Shown here in pieces: positions 16,807 through 25,862 of a stretch of DNA of 36,496 nucleotides (the stretch's first letter is position 1; each line of letters starts with the position of its first letter). The stretch is from an uncultured bacterium (lineage in GTDB: Bacteria; Muiribacteriota; Ozemobacteria; Ozemobacterales; Ozemobacteraceae): positions 1 through 36,496 of the forward strand of contig CAMJNS010000017.1 of NCBI GenBank assembly GCA_946407375.1. The letters are read 5' to 3'. Both the position numbers and the translations under genes were made by a program. The notes below the pieces were generated by a model. It was not told where the DNA came from. It made no database searches and saw only the letters and a program-made list of their open reading frames with translations.

Positions 16807-17719
16807 ATGGAATATGCACAGAAGGAATATGCTTACCAGATGAGCTTTTTAAATGTGTAACCTGGTCGTCAAAATAAATATGAGGTTTCATTATTTCTAA
16901 AACTCTGCCTTTTTCAATTCCACCTAGGAAAAAGGCTTCATCAACTTCCATACGCCATTTTCTAAGAGTCATAATAGCTCTTTCGTGAGCTGGTGCACTT
17001 CTTGCTGTTACAATAGATATTCTCAAAAAACGTTTATAGGTGTCTGGGTGTTTCCTTGCACTTAGTCTGTCAGCTCTTTGTAATGCTGAAAGATGTTTAA
17101 ATAGTTTAAATAAAGGACCTGGATCCATTGCGTTTTTAGCATTGACCATTTCATTTTCTTGAAAAGCGTCTAAGTCTTTTTCTTGAAATATTCTTTCTGC
17201 CTGATCATCAACTATTACGCCATCAAAGTCAAAAGCAATGCGAAGTTCATCATCATTTGGATCGTCTTCTTCCGTTCCAGAACCCAATACTGTTCCTGCT
17301 GGATACCCTGCTTTTACAGCTTCTTTTACATCTTCTGCATTAGCAGAAAGGAAAAGGGAGGTATTGAATGCTGGAATATACTCGATCGGCGACTTTCCAT
17401 TTAAAAAACCTGCTCTTATAATATCTAGACCGTAGTGTTTTATTGAGTTAAAAACTCTTAAGCCTGTATCTGGGTCGTTTTTCGAGAGCAATATTACTTC
17501 AATAGGCTTGTATTCACCAAACCTCTTATTTATCATAAGTAATCTTCTTACAAATGGGAAAGCTACACCTGGCTCAAAAATAACATTCTGTCTCTGCCTT
17601 GTGTAGCGTTTGTAGTAAGAAGGTCCTTTTTCTCTAAATACTTTGTCTGATTCAGTTAAATCGAAAAGTGCACTTGAGGCTACTGCAACCACAAGTTTTT
17701 CTGTAATATTAAAACCCAT
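16784..17719 (-). CDS. 5'-nucleotidase (cN-I-like family)
   Basis: A 311-residue cytoplasmic nucleotidase of the family related to mammalian cytosolic 5'-nucleotidase I, releasing phosphate from nucleoside monophosphates. Recognisable family blocks are LVVAVASSALFDLTESD, FEPGVAFPFVRRLL, EVILLSKNDPDTGLRVFNSI and FNTSLFLSANAEDV. A HAD-type DxDG nucleophile motif (Asp164 and Asp166 in FDFDGV) and the late acidic FDDQ complete the active site. Length is normal for the family. It overlaps the downstream pseudouridine synthase gene by 23 bases, and starts 92 bases after the GIY-YIG gene in the same direction. Confidence 0.9.
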   Translation of the reverse strand: MGFNITEKLVVAVASSALFDLTESDKVFREKGPSYYKRYTRQRQNVIFEPGVAFPFVRRLLMINKRFGEYKPIEVILLSKNDPDTGLRVFNSIKHYGLDIIRAGFLNGKSPIEYIPAFNTSLFLSANAEDVKEAVKAGYPAGTVLGSGTEEDDPNDDELRIAFDFDGVIVDDQAERIFQEKDLDAFQENEMVNAKNAMDPGPLFKLFKHLSALQRADRLSARKHPDTYKRFLRISIVTARSAPAHERAIMTLRKWRMEVDEAFFLGGIEKGRVLEIMKPHIYFDDQVTHLKSSSGKHIPSVHIPFGITNNK

Positions 17720-17811
17720 ATCATTCCTTAGATTATAAACATTTTAAATAGTATCGACTTTGTTAGAAAATTTTTAAATAATTAAATCATAAGGAGCCAT
17801 TTATAAAAGTT

Positions 17812-18111
17812 CTAAATCTTATCTCTTTGAAAAAGAAGTAGCTTTTGTTTCCTAGTAAGTTTTTTTATTTCTATTTCTCTTTTTAAAGCTGTACTTTTAT
17901 TTGATACTTTTTCAAAATATTTTAAAACAATAGGTCCTCTTCCTCTTGTATATTTTGCACCTTTGCCACTATTGTGAGTTGATAATCTTTTTTCAAGATT
18001 ATTAGTTATTCCTGTATATAATGATTGATCGCAACATTCTACTATATAAATAAACCAGTTCTCGATATTCTTATTACTTTTACAAACTGGTTCAGTTATG
18101 TTGATTATCAT
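17812..18111 (-). CDS. GIY-YIG domain protein (UPF0213/YhbQ type)
   Basis: A 99-residue single-domain GIY-YIG protein. The two hallmark tripeptides are present in variant form, FIYIVEC (Tyr22) and LYTGIT (Tyr32), with Arg42 in EKRLSTHN and the family segment GAKYTRGRGPI. Late acidic residues lie in ALKREIEIKKL. Small stand-alone members of this kind are common in bacteria and some have been shown to cleave nucleic acids; the role here is unknown. Its ATG overlaps the stop of the cyclase gene (ATGA on the - strand), so it is translated from the same message. It has about 17 extra N-terminal residues compared with the minimal domain. Confidence 0.88.
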   Translation of the reverse strand: MIINITEPVCKSNKNIENWFIYIVECCDQSLYTGITNNLEKRLSTHNSGKGAKYTRGRGPIVLKYFEKVSNKSTALKREIEIKKLTRKQKLLLFQRDKI

Positions 18112-19715
18112 TCTTGTCGACCAGAAATAAGAGTATAATACCCTAAAGGTTCAGATACATTCTTTACTTTTGTTGCATATTTTTCAGAAAATTTCCAAGC
18201 GCTAGAAGAGCTTGAAGCAATTTCCTTAACTCTTTCTGTTACAAGTATTTCATTTGCTTTCGCAAGACCTTGCAATCTTGCTGTAATATTAACCCCAGAG
18301 CTAAATGCTGTTAAATCATGATTTGGACCAATCAAACCTACAGTACAGTGGCAGAAATTAACTCCAATTGAAACTCCAAAATCAGGATAATCAGGGTGTT
18401 CTTTAATATCTTGATTTTGTTTAGATTCTAAAAAGTGTTTTGTATATTTTACAATCTGTTGAGAAGCTTGTAACATATGTCTGACAATAGTTTCTTTATC
18501 TACATTATAAAAGGGTGGTCCAAAGAGAAACATTGCACAGTCACCAATAATTTTATCTAAAGTAGCACCTAATGGGAAAATCCTAGAAACAACACCTTTT
18601 GCCCATTTATTAATAAAGTTTGTTATTCGTTCCGGCGATTTTAATATTTGCTCACTCATTTTTGTAAAGCCAGAAAGATCAGCGAAAATAATTCCAATTT
18701 CAGCATCTTTAGCTTTTAAAAAGCGCTGCTCATAATTTGGAGTTGTAATTAATTTTGAAATTACCATATTAGGAAAATATTTTCTTAAAATATTTTTTTC
18801 ACGATTTAAATCTACTAATCTCTGTCTTAATTCTTCTGTAAATATTTGAATTAACTCTTGAGCTAATAACGACAAACCATCTTTATTGGATTCTACACAT
18901 ATAAAGCCGATAGAATCTTCTTCATATACACCTTTGGTAAGATATGAAATGTTTATATTTTTTAATTTTAAAGCTTTTTTTAATTCTTCTGGTTTAATAG
19001 CTAAAAAATTCTTTTTCTCTCTAATTATATTATCTAATACAATTAGTGGATTTTCGTTATTGTCATTTACTTGTTTATTGTGATTAAAATAAATGTATTT
19101 TATGTTTCTGCTATCTGCTATTAAATCTCTATCTGTATAGACTACCAGCATATGCTCAAATTTAATACTTCTGTATAAAAGCATAGCTGCTCTTTTTAAG
19201 GAACTATTAATGTCTAAATCTGCTAATGCATCTTGTAAACCCATTATTAAACTATGTTTAATGCTTGAGCTATGAATTCCATAGAAAAAACTGTCTAAAA
19301 GCTCACTTACTGCGTTTAGTGCTTCTGAATAATAATCAGATTCTTCTGTTATTTCTGATTTTTGAAAACCTATTGCAATAGTTCCTATTATATGGGAATC
19401 AACGTCTATAGGCTGAGCATACCAAACCATTTCTGCAATACTAAAACAAACTATATGGTCAACATCTTCTAATAATGGAGCACGTAATTTTATTTCTTCT
19501 GTACAGTTGCCATAATTAAATACAGTATTAATAAGCTTTTCATTTTTTGTTTCAACAAAAAATGCAGAAATATTAATTTCTTTTTTTAGAAAAACATATA
19601 CTTCATTTAATGCGGATTTAATATCTCTATGGGAGAATTGAAAACTCTCTAAAATATTGTCTAATTCTTTATGTAAATCCCATATTTTTTGAAGTTGTTC
19701 CAAGTTTAAAGACAT
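18108..19715 (-). CDS. Class III adenylate/guanylate cyclase with GAF-like regions
   Basis: A 535-residue cytoplasmic signalling enzyme predicted to make cyclic AMP or GMP. The C-terminal catalytic domain has metal-binding Asp346 in FADLSGFT, Lys388 and Asp392 in DKIIGDCAMF, and Asn476 and Arg480 in GVNITARLQ, so every key catalytic position is filled. Lys388 favours ATP, but the second base-specificity position, usually Asp or Thr just before the VN pair, looks like Ser, so substrate choice is open. Residues about 25-150 and 170-300 have GAF-like composition and could sense a small ligand; this is inferred from position and pattern. A helix around HxN-terminal FPNMVISKL leads into the catalytic domain. 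It starts 16 bases after the M50-like gene and overlaps the GIY-YIG gene by 4 bases. Confidence 0.9.
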   Translation of the reverse strand: MSLNLEQLQKIWDLHKELDNILESFQFSHRDIKSALNEVYVFLKKEINISAFFVETKNEKLINTVFNYGNCTEEIKLRAPLLEDVDHIVCFSIAEMVWYAQPIDVDSHIIGTIAIGFQKSEITEESDYYSEALNAVSELLDSFFYGIHSSSIKHSLIMGLQDALADLDINSSLKRAAMLLYRSIKFEHMLVVYTDRDLIADSRNIKYIYFNHNKQVNDNNENPLIVLDNIIREKKNFLAIKPEELKKALKLKNINISYLTKGVYEEDSIGFICVESNKDGLSLLAQELIQIFTEELRQRLVDLNREKNILRKYFPNMVISKLITTPNYEQRFLKAKDAEIGIIFADLSGFTKMSEQILKSPERITNFINKWAKGVVSRIFPLGATLDKIIGDCAMFLFGPPFYNVDKETIVRHMLQASQQIVKYTKHFLESKQNQDIKEHPDYPDFGVSIGVNFCHCTVGLIGPNHDLTAFSSGVNITARLQGLAKANEILVTERVKEIASSSSSAWKFSEKYATKVKNVSEPLGYYTLISGRQE

Positions 19716-19731
19716 CTTAATTGATACTCCA

Positions 19732-20427
19732 TTATTGTTTTTTAGGACTTAAAGCATATTTGAAAACATTCCATAATACAAAAATGGCAATTATGAACCA
19801 AATAAAACCAATTATGTAACTACCAAAAGATTGCATAAATGCCGGAAATATTATTTTTGCCATCTGAGAAGCATCAGAACCAGAAACGGTTCTATCTAAC
19901 AAATCATCTTTTATATCAAAAATTACATAAAAACAAGAAATAAAGCTAATAAACTTGATTATAATAGAACAATACTCTTCTTTTAATTTGTAAGCTATAA
20001 ATATCAAAGCACTAGCAGTTAATAAGGTTATAGAAATAGCTTCTATTGTTCTTATCCATACTAAAGTAACTATTATCATCAAAATTCCAAGAGCAACAGA
20101 AAGATAACGATTTATGCCTTTTTTTAAAGAAACTAATAATATTCCTGAACCCCACAAAAGACTTCCTAGATAACCTGCACTTAAGATAACTAACCGCCAA
20201 CCACCAGAAGTATATGTGACTCCACCTTGGTTTAAATTTAAATCTATGCCGAAAACTTTTCCGCCTGTTAACAATGCAGCTATGGCGTGAGAAAGTTCAT
20301 GAAAGAAAACGGTTAAAAGTTTTATTGGCAATAAAACAGGAGAGTGCCAACAGAAAAGAGCTATTATAGCAAGGACTAAAGGAATTTCTAATCCTGTAAA
20401 AGTAAGTTTGTTTTTTTCTTCGGCCAT
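19732..20427 (-). CDS. M50B-like membrane zinc metalloprotease
   Basis: A 231-residue integral membrane protein with the zinc motif HELSH at residues 43-47 inside the second hydrophobic segment, followed by AALLTGGKV. The GG(x)TYTSGGWR block just after is also typical of M50B-like proteins. Five or six hydrophobic segments are visible. The usual partner motif of site-2 proteases (NPDG) is not obvious, though M50B-like members often lack it. The likely role is intramembrane cleavage of an unknown substrate. AGGAG precedes the ATG by about 6 bases. It sits between the caspase-fold gene (28-base gap) and the cyclase gene (16-base gap), so the three are very likely one transcript. Confidence 0.85.
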   Translation of the reverse strand: MAEEKNKLTFTGLEIPLVLAIIALFCWHSPVLLPIKLLTVFFHELSHAIAALLTGGKVFGIDLNLNQGGVTYTSGGWRLVILSAGYLGSLLWGSGILLVSLKKGINRYLSVALGILMIIVTLVWIRTIEAISITLLTASALIFIAYKLKEEYCSIIIKFISFISCFYVIFDIKDDLLDRTVSGSDASQMAKIIFPAFMQSFGSYIIGFIWFIIAIFVLWNVFKYALSPKKQ

Positions 20428-20455
20428 TATTTTTCTCCTATATAAACGTGCAACT

Positions 20456-21283
20456 CTATTTTACACTAGCATAATTAGATTCATTTGGCACGTATATAGG
20501 TTCAATAATTAACCTATTTTTTCTTTTATGTATTTCAGAATCGTAATGTTTCTTTATTGTTTTCCAATCTGAAAAAGAAAGCAAATCTTGTAAGAAGTTA
20601 ACTATTCTAACGTGGTCGTAATAGTTAAATACAGGATATTCTACTGTTACAAGATCAATTGGTGCTCTGCATTGTTTAAATCTATTTCCCCAAGATTTTC
20701 TGAAATGACCATTAGAATCACAAGTATTTAACATAATAATTTTATATGATTGAGGAAATCTTGTGCTGTCCAAGTCTTCTGACGATGCTTTTATATTTCT
20801 ATAAGGTTTAACATGTCTATCTTCTACTATATCTCCGTTTCCGCAATGGAATATGTCTTCCATATCTGTGAAAGCCATTCCTCTTCCGTATCTACCATGA
20901 CCAGAATAGATCACAACATCAATTGTTGGGTCTTCTAGAGCATTTTTGAATATTTGCTTAGGATTATAGTTGATTTGGGTAACCATACCTATTTCAATTT
21001 GTACTGGTCTTCCACGGTAATATAAGTATCTGCCGTTTAATGTTTCAAAAGCAGGAAAAGCTCCCATTATAGTATCTCTGGGATGATCCCATCCCCAAAA
21101 TACTACTATTCTAAGTCTTCCGTCCTTAAACATTTCCTCATAAACAGGACGCCCTTTAGCGGCTGTGTCGGAAGCTCTTCTTTCTGGAGTTTTTCTTACT
21201 GTCATTCCTGTTAGAAACAGTATTACTACAATAAAAAACAAACCAGTTGAAATGGCATAGTTATTGCGTTTTAAATACTTCAT
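20456..21283 (-). CDS. Membrane-anchored caspase-fold (clan CD-like) protein
   Basis: A 275-residue protein. The N-terminus has a single hydrophobic segment (about residues 12-28) after a positively charged start, predicting an anchor or signal peptide with the rest outside the cytoplasm. The soluble part has the pattern of caspase/CHAT-type peptidases: VVIYSGHGRYG with candidate catalytic His129, and KIIMLNTCDSNG with candidate catalytic Cys188, each at the end of a hydrophobic strand. The 59-residue spacing between them is typical. I do not recognise a named family. No ribosome binding site is evident before the ATG. The next gene downstream encodes a membrane metalloprotease, 28 bases away. 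Protease activity is a prediction from the dyad only. Confidence 0.65.
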   Translation of the reverse strand: MKYLKRNNYAISTGLFFIVVILFLTGMTVRKTPERRASDTAAKGRPVYEEMFKDGRLRIVVFWGWDHPRDTIMGAFPAFETLNGRYLYYRGRPVQIEIGMVTQINYNPKQIFKNALEDPTIDVVIYSGHGRYGRGMAFTDMEDIFHCGNGDIVEDRHVKPYRNIKASSEDLDSTRFPQSYKIIMLNTCDSNGHFRKSWGNRFKQCRAPIDLVTVEYPVFNYYDHVRIVNFLQDLLSFSDWKTIKKHYDSEIHKRKNRLIIEPIYVPNESNYASVK

Positions 21284-21406
21284 ATTTTTACTATCGGCAA
21301 ACTCAAATAAGAATTTAGAGCTGTTAAAATATGAATTAGCGCCAGTTTAGTTGCAGTTAATTAATTAAATCAAATAAAATAAAAGAAATTTTATAAGAAA
21401 AATTTT

Positions 21407-21685
21407 TTACCTAATAATACGAAAATCATTTTCTTTTGAATCTGCTTTTGTTGATGAGGTTTTTTCTATTTCTTCAACATTAGAAAACCACGAACCTTGA
21501 TTAATTTTTTCAATAAAATTTTGAAGTTGAGATAATTCACCTATCGCTTCTATTTCAACGTTCCCATCAGGAAGGTTTCTCACATAACCACCAATAGAAT
21601 ATTCATAGGCGCAACGCTGAGCAAAGCGTCTGAAACCAACGCCTTGCACTCTTCCATATATTATATAGTTATTTTTATAAATCAT
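21407..21685 (-). CDS. acyP: Acylphosphatase
   Basis: A 92-residue acylphosphatase, hydrolysing the carboxyl-phosphate bond of small acyl phosphates. The signature YGRVQGVGFRRF contains the catalytic Arg, and GYVRNLPDGNVEIEA contains the catalytic Asn. The length is that of the stand-alone enzyme. It lies 64 bases after the primase-helicase-like gene and 123 bases before the caspase-fold gene, so it may be co-transcribed with either, though the 123-base gap weakens the link to the latter. Confidence 0.95.
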   Translation of the reverse strand: MIYKNNYIIYGRVQGVGFRRFAQRCAYEYSIGGYVRNLPDGNVEIEAIGELSQLQNFIEKINQGSWFSNVEEIEKTSSTKADSKENDFRIIR

Positions 21686-21749
21686 TTCATCTATTTATCA
21701 AGCAATGGCTTTAGACTTTTAAATTTAGGTTTTTCCCTTTCTCTTAAGT

Positions 21750-23645
21750 TTAGGGTCTAGACAAAGGAACTGTTGCCAAATCAAAGAATCTACCCATATC
21801 TGGCTGATAAAGGAATAGTATCATATCTCTTTTTCCAGACCTGTTATGGATAATTCTAAATAAAGAGTATGTGTCTGTTTTTAATCTTTTTCCACCAGAA
21901 AGTTGCAAAGCTTTTTGTTCAAGATTAACAACAAGATTTTGGTCAACTTGACCTTTTACTAAAGCAACAAATTTTCGGAGATTTGTTTTTTCGCTATGCA
22001 AATCAACAATTGTATCGCTAAAACGTTGATATTTAGATAAATAGTCTAAATCTGTTTCTTCAATTATATTAGGGCGTTTTGATGATGCTTCTTTTGTATG
22101 GATACTTATTAAAAAGGTTGTGTTTTTTTCTAAAGCAAATGCTTTTAATTTTTGCAATTGCATATTAAGGCTTTCATCAAAGTCATTTTCATTTAGAGAT
22201 TCAATGACAACAAACTTTCTTGGTGCTTCTGGAAGCATATCTGCAAGCTGAAGTATTTCATCTGCATCAAATTTAACTCTTCCAGCTTCAATTCCTGAAA
22301 AATAAAGATTTTGGGAAAGCTTTGTCTGTAATTTATCTACTGCTGCTCCAAGAGCCATTTTTATTTGTTTGGAATTAGGTCCAACAAGCCCGGACAACAT
22401 TTCTGATTTATTGATGCCACCTATTAAACAAGCTGTATTTGTTACAAAATTTTTTAAATTTTGTTCATAAGAAACGTATAGAACAGGCATTTTATTTTCT
22501 GTTAGTATAGCTTGTTGAAGCAGTAAAGATGCTTTTCCTTTTTCTCTGTTACCCAAAATGATATGAAGACCGCCACTAGCCCAGCCTTTTCCTAGTGCTT
22601 TATCTAAGGTAAGTGAAAATGTTTGTATGCCAACAGGAATATCTTTAAAATCATTGCTTGCGCTTTCTAATTCTTCTTTTAATGGTTGGAAAACTCCAAC
22701 AAAAGCTTTTTGGATATTTTCGGAAGATATTTCAGATGGTTTTGCTGTTGTTACTTGAGTCACAGTTCCTTTTGCGCTTTTGTTTGGTAAAGCAACTTTT
22801 GGTATTTTGTCGAGGAGTTCTCTAACGCCAGCAACAGGTTGTAGGTCTTTTTCTAGAAATTTTAACCAATTTAGAACTTCTTGTATACATTCTTCTTCAC
22901 TTCGTTTCTTTCCACAGGTGTCTGAAAAAGCAGCTATGCCGTATGCAAAATGAGATGCTCCAACACTAACTTTGACTCGTTTCATGATGGGGTGAATGCT
23001 TCCTGGCAAAAGAACTTTTCCATTTGTTAAAACAGAATCAAGTATTATGGTTTTAACATCTGTCTTTTGTGGCTTACCAGCTACTTCCTTAATATTGGCT
23101 AAATAACATAAAAGTTTGTAATAGCGTGTGGAAAGCTCATCATTACCTTCTAAACCTAGAGATGCCCCACTAACTTCAACACTTATATCATTAGGAGTAG
23201 CATATATACACATTGTTTCGTTGGTGAAACCAAGTTTTTTCAAGCTATCTATACATTTAACAGAATCATCATAAACTTGTTGGAAACCAAAAACTTCAGT
23301 ATTGGGTTTGTAGACATGACCATTAATATGAACAATAGTATCGGGCTGATCGAGCAATTTTTGTAATTCGGAAAAAGCTGGCAAAGCTGGTAATACACGA
23401 CCACCTGTTTCAAGTTTAATGTCTAAACCTTGATAATCACAACCCTCCGTAAGAATATCTTTGGCTGTTCTAATCTCAAAAATCATAGTCAAAGGTCCGA
23501 AGCAATTGCGTTTACCTTCTTCTGAGAAATAAGAACTTCTAAAACACGAACCCGTTAAACCTTTGTAAACCTCTGGAATTCTTGTTAATGCGCAAACCTC
23601 AGTTTGCTCTTCGGGATTATGAATTGTTAGTTCCAGAGTTTTCAT
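21750..23645 (-). CDS. Degenerate AEP primase-like / DnaB-like fusion protein
   Basis: A 631-residue protein starting at the ATG at 23645, which has GGAGG 8 bases upstream. The in-frame TTG at 23660 overlaps that binding site and is rejected. The first 270 or so residues follow the pattern of archaeo-eukaryotic primases. LTMIFEIRTAKD (53-63) occupies the place of the catalytic DxD strand, and MCIYATPNDISVEV (145-158) the place of the Ser-Gly-x-x-Gly-x-His strand. SVLTNGKVLLPGSIHPIMKRVKV (204-226) fits the late R-h-P-x-S-h-H block. Both catalytic motifs are eroded. Residues about 340-600 resemble the RecA-like domain of DnaB. The Walker A is GNREKGKAS (365-373, Ala for Ser/Thr), VLYVSYEQ sits where DnaB has SLEM, and VVIESLN sits where Walker B Asp should be (Glu). 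It is likely an inactive or repurposed replicative protein. There are no phage or plasmid genes next to it. Confidence 0.6.
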   Translation of the reverse strand: MKTLELTIHNPEEQTEVCALTRIPEVYKGLTGSCFRSSYFSEEGKRNCFGPLTMIFEIRTAKDILTEGCDYQGLDIKLETGGRVLPALPAFSELQKLLDQPDTIVHINGHVYKPNTEVFGFQQVYDDSVKCIDSLKKLGFTNETMCIYATPNDISVEVSGASLGLEGNDELSTRYYKLLCYLANIKEVAGKPQKTDVKTIILDSVLTNGKVLLPGSIHPIMKRVKVSVGASHFAYGIAAFSDTCGKKRSEEECIQEVLNWLKFLEKDLQPVAGVRELLDKIPKVALPNKSAKGTVTQVTTAKPSEISSENIQKAFVGVFQPLKEELESASNDFKDIPVGIQTFSLTLDKALGKGWASGGLHIILGNREKGKASLLLQQAILTENKMPVLYVSYEQNLKNFVTNTACLIGGINKSEMLSGLVGPNSKQIKMALGAAVDKLQTKLSQNLYFSGIEAGRVKFDADEILQLADMLPEAPRKFVVIESLNENDFDESLNMQLQKLKAFALEKNTTFLISIHTKEASSKRPNIIEETDLDYLSKYQRFSDTIVDLHSEKTNLRKFVALVKGQVDQNLVVNLEQKALQLSGGKRLKTDTYSLFRIIHNRSGKRDMILFLYQPDMGRFFDLATVPLSRP

Positions 23646-23718
23646 TGTTTTATCCTCCAATAATTATTTTGTCATATCTTAACACATGTTTTATTATACA
23701 AGCAAATTTACTAATTGT

Positions 23719-23747
23719 TTGAAGTCAATGATAATATGGATTATAAT
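23719..23747 (+). promoter_or_regulatory. sigma-70-type promoter of epimerase genes
   Basis: TTGAAG (23719-23724) and TATAAT (23742-23747) with an ideal 17-base spacer give a start near 23754, 20 bases before the ATG at 23774. GGAG at 23764-23767 is the ribosome binding site. A TATAAT on the opposite strand (23693-23698) may serve the divergent primase-helicase-like gene, but it lacks a clear -35 box. Confidence 0.7.
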
Positions 23748-23773
23748 GAAACAACATATTAACGGAGAAAAAA

Positions 23774-24613
23774 ATGAAAATATTAGTTACTGGTGCAAAC
23801 GGATACCTTGGTCAAGGAATAGTCAAAGCAATATTAGATAACGGTCACAAAGTCATTGCCTGTGATTTTGCAGACAAAAACATAGATTCAAGAGCAGAAA
23901 GTATAGTCTGCAACATGTTTGAAAGCGAAAATCCCTATGAAGAATTTGGAAAACCAGATGCTTTACTCCATTTAGCTTGGAGAGATGGTTTTGTTCATAA
24001 TTCAGATGCCCATTTTAACGATTTGCCAAAACATTGCCAGTTTTTGCAAAAAATGCTTAAAAGTGGGCTCAAAAAGGTTGCTGTTATGGGAACAATGCAT
24101 GAAATAGGCTTTTTTGAAGGCAGTATCAATGAATTGACTCCATGTCATCCTCAAAGTTGCTATGGAATAGCAAAAAATGCTCTTAGAGACTATCTTCAAA
24201 TGATTGCTAAACAAAATGGTGCAGATTGGCAGTGGTTACGTGGTTATTATATAGTCGGTAATTCAGCTTTTGGCAATTCTATATTCTCTAAAATTACTGC
24301 ATCTGAAAAAGAAGGAAAGACAGAGTTCCCTTTTACTACAGGGCAGAATCAATATGATTTTGTAGATTATGAAGATTTTTGTAAACAGGTTGCTGCTGCT
24401 GTTGGACAGACAAAAGTAAATGGTATTATTAATATTTGCTCTGGCAAACCTGAAAAGTTGGCTGACCGCGTAGAACGCTTTATAAAAGAAAACAATTATA
24501 AAATTAAGCTTAAATACGGTGCTTTCCCTGACAGAGAATATGATTCAAAAGCTGTTTGGGGCAACGATAACAAAATAAAAGAAATTCTATCAGATAATTC
24601 ATATAAGGCATAA
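23774..24613 (+). CDS. NAD-dependent epimerase/dehydratase (extended SDR)
   Basis: A 279-residue extended short-chain dehydrogenase/reductase acting on a nucleotide sugar. The Rossmann nucleotide-binding motif is VTGANGYLGQG at residues 5-15, and the catalytic Tyr-x-x-x-Lys is in SCYGIAKNAL. LLHLAWRDG takes the place of the usual HLAA segment. It is somewhat shorter than typical epimerases (about 310-340). Substrate cannot be told from sequence. The next gene, another epimerase, starts 4 bases after its stop, so the two form a two-gene operon for making a modified sugar, probably for surface polysaccharide. Confidence 0.88.
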   Translation: MKILVTGANGYLGQGIVKAILDNGHKVIACDFADKNIDSRAESIVCNMFESENPYEEFGKPDALLHLAWRDGFVHNSDAHFNDLPKHCQFLQKMLKSGLKKVAVMGTMHEIGFFEGSINELTPCHPQSCYGIAKNALRDYLQMIAKQNGADWQWLRGYYIVGNSAFGNSIFSKITASEKEGKTEFPFTTGQNQYDFVDYEDFCKQVAAAVGQTKVNGIINICSGKPEKLADRVERFIKENNYKIKLKYGAFPDREYDSKAVWGNDNKIKEILSDNSYKA

Positions 24614-24617
24614 ATTT

Positions 24618-25769
24618 ATGAAAAATATATTAATCACTGGTGGTGCTGGATTTATTGGGTCTGAAATAGTCTCAAAACTTTTTGATTCAAAAGAATGGAA
24701 TATTACCGTTCTTGACGTTTTGTCAGAACAGATTCATGGAAAGAACTTCACTGAATCTTATTTATATAACAACATTAAAGATAAATGTAATTTTATAAAA
24801 GGTGATATTAGAGATTTTGATACAGTTTACAAAGCTGTAGAGAATAACGAATATATTATTCATTTAGCAGCAGAAACAGGAACAGGGCAATCTATGTATC
24901 AGATTAACCGTTATAACGAAGTTAACATTATGGGTACTTCAAATCTGTTTCAGGCTATTTCTAATCTTGGCAAAGAATCTAAAGTAAAGAAAATAATTCT
25001 TTCTTCTTCAAGGTCTGTTTATGGAGAAGGCAAATATAACTGTCCCGCCTGTGGTGTTGTTTTCCCAAAATCGCGTAATCGTGAAACTATGCTAAAAGGC
25101 GATTTTAATCTATATTGTCCTTATTGTGGAAAAAAGCTTGAATTGGTGCCAACAACTGAAGATAGCGAAGTAAGCCCTTGCTCTCTTTATGCCTTTACAA
25201 AATATTCTCAAGAAAAAATGCTACAGACTTTATGTCCTGCAATGAATATAGATTACACGATTTTTAGATTTCAAAATGTTTATGGGGCTGGGCAATCGCT
25301 GAAAAATCCATATACGGGTATTCTTTCTATTTTCTCAACTTTAATGCTGGAAAATAAACCTATTAATATTTTTGAAGATGGCTTAGAAAGCCGAGATTTC
25401 GTTCATGTAAAAGATATAGCAGATGGAGTAATTAGTTCTCTTTCAATAGCACAGAGTAATAGCGAAATATTTAATTTGGGTAGTGGAGTGAATACTACCG
25501 TTATAGAAATAGCGAAAATACTGAAAAATGCTTACAACAGCCAAAGTAAACTGAATATAACTGGTGATTTCAGGGTCGGAGATATTGCTCACAATAAAGC
25601 AGACATTTCAAAGGCTAAAAAGATTCTTAATTTTGTTCCCAAAATATCATTGGAAGATGGTTTAAGCGACTTTTGCAAATGGGTTAAAAATCAGTCTACC
25701 GATAATACTGGCTACGAAAAATCTCTGTCTGAAATGGAACAGAGTGGCCTTTTCATTCGCAAAAAATGA
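24618..25769 (+). CDS. Sugar-nucleotide epimerase with zinc-ribbon insert (dTDP-rhamnose 4-epimerase-like)
   Basis: A 383-residue extended SDR. The Rossmann motif TGGAGFIGSE is at 7-16, HLAAETGTGQSMY follows the fourth strand, SSSRSVYGEGKY marks the catalytic Ser region, and SLYAFTK carries the Tyr-x-x-x-Lys pair. Between them is an insert of about 45 residues with two CxxC pairs (YNCPACG and LYCPYCGKK), a zinc-ribbon-like finger. This insert is known from dTDP-L-rhamnose 4-epimerase (WbiB-type) proteins, which also keep the following PTTE block, so that activity is the best guess. It overlaps no gene but follows the first epimerase by 4 bases. No terminator hairpin is obvious after the stop. 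Confidence 0.88.
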   Translation: MKNILITGGAGFIGSEIVSKLFDSKEWNITVLDVLSEQIHGKNFTESYLYNNIKDKCNFIKGDIRDFDTVYKAVENNEYIIHLAAETGTGQSMYQINRYNEVNIMGTSNLFQAISNLGKESKVKKIILSSSRSVYGEGKYNCPACGVVFPKSRNRETMLKGDFNLYCPYCGKKLELVPTTEDSEVSPCSLYAFTKYSQEKMLQTLCPAMNIDYTIFRFQNVYGAGQSLKNPYTGILSIFSTLMLENKPINIFEDGLESRDFVHVKDIADGVISSLSIAQSNSEIFNLGSGVNTTVIEIAKILKNAYNSQSKLNITGDFRVGDIAHNKADISKAKKILNFVPKISLEDGLSDFCKWVKNQSTDNTGYEKSLSEMEQSGLFIRKK

Positions 25770-25862
25770 TTTAATTCTTCTATACTATTTCCTTAAATTA
25801 TATACTTCTATTATTAAAAAACTTGCACTATACGAAAAAAGATTGCAGAATATATAAAAGAC

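Noticed and set aside
23646..23660. TTG start five codons upstream for the primase-helicase-like gene
   Set aside because: The TTG overlaps the GGAGG that serves the ATG at 23645, so initiation there is implausible.
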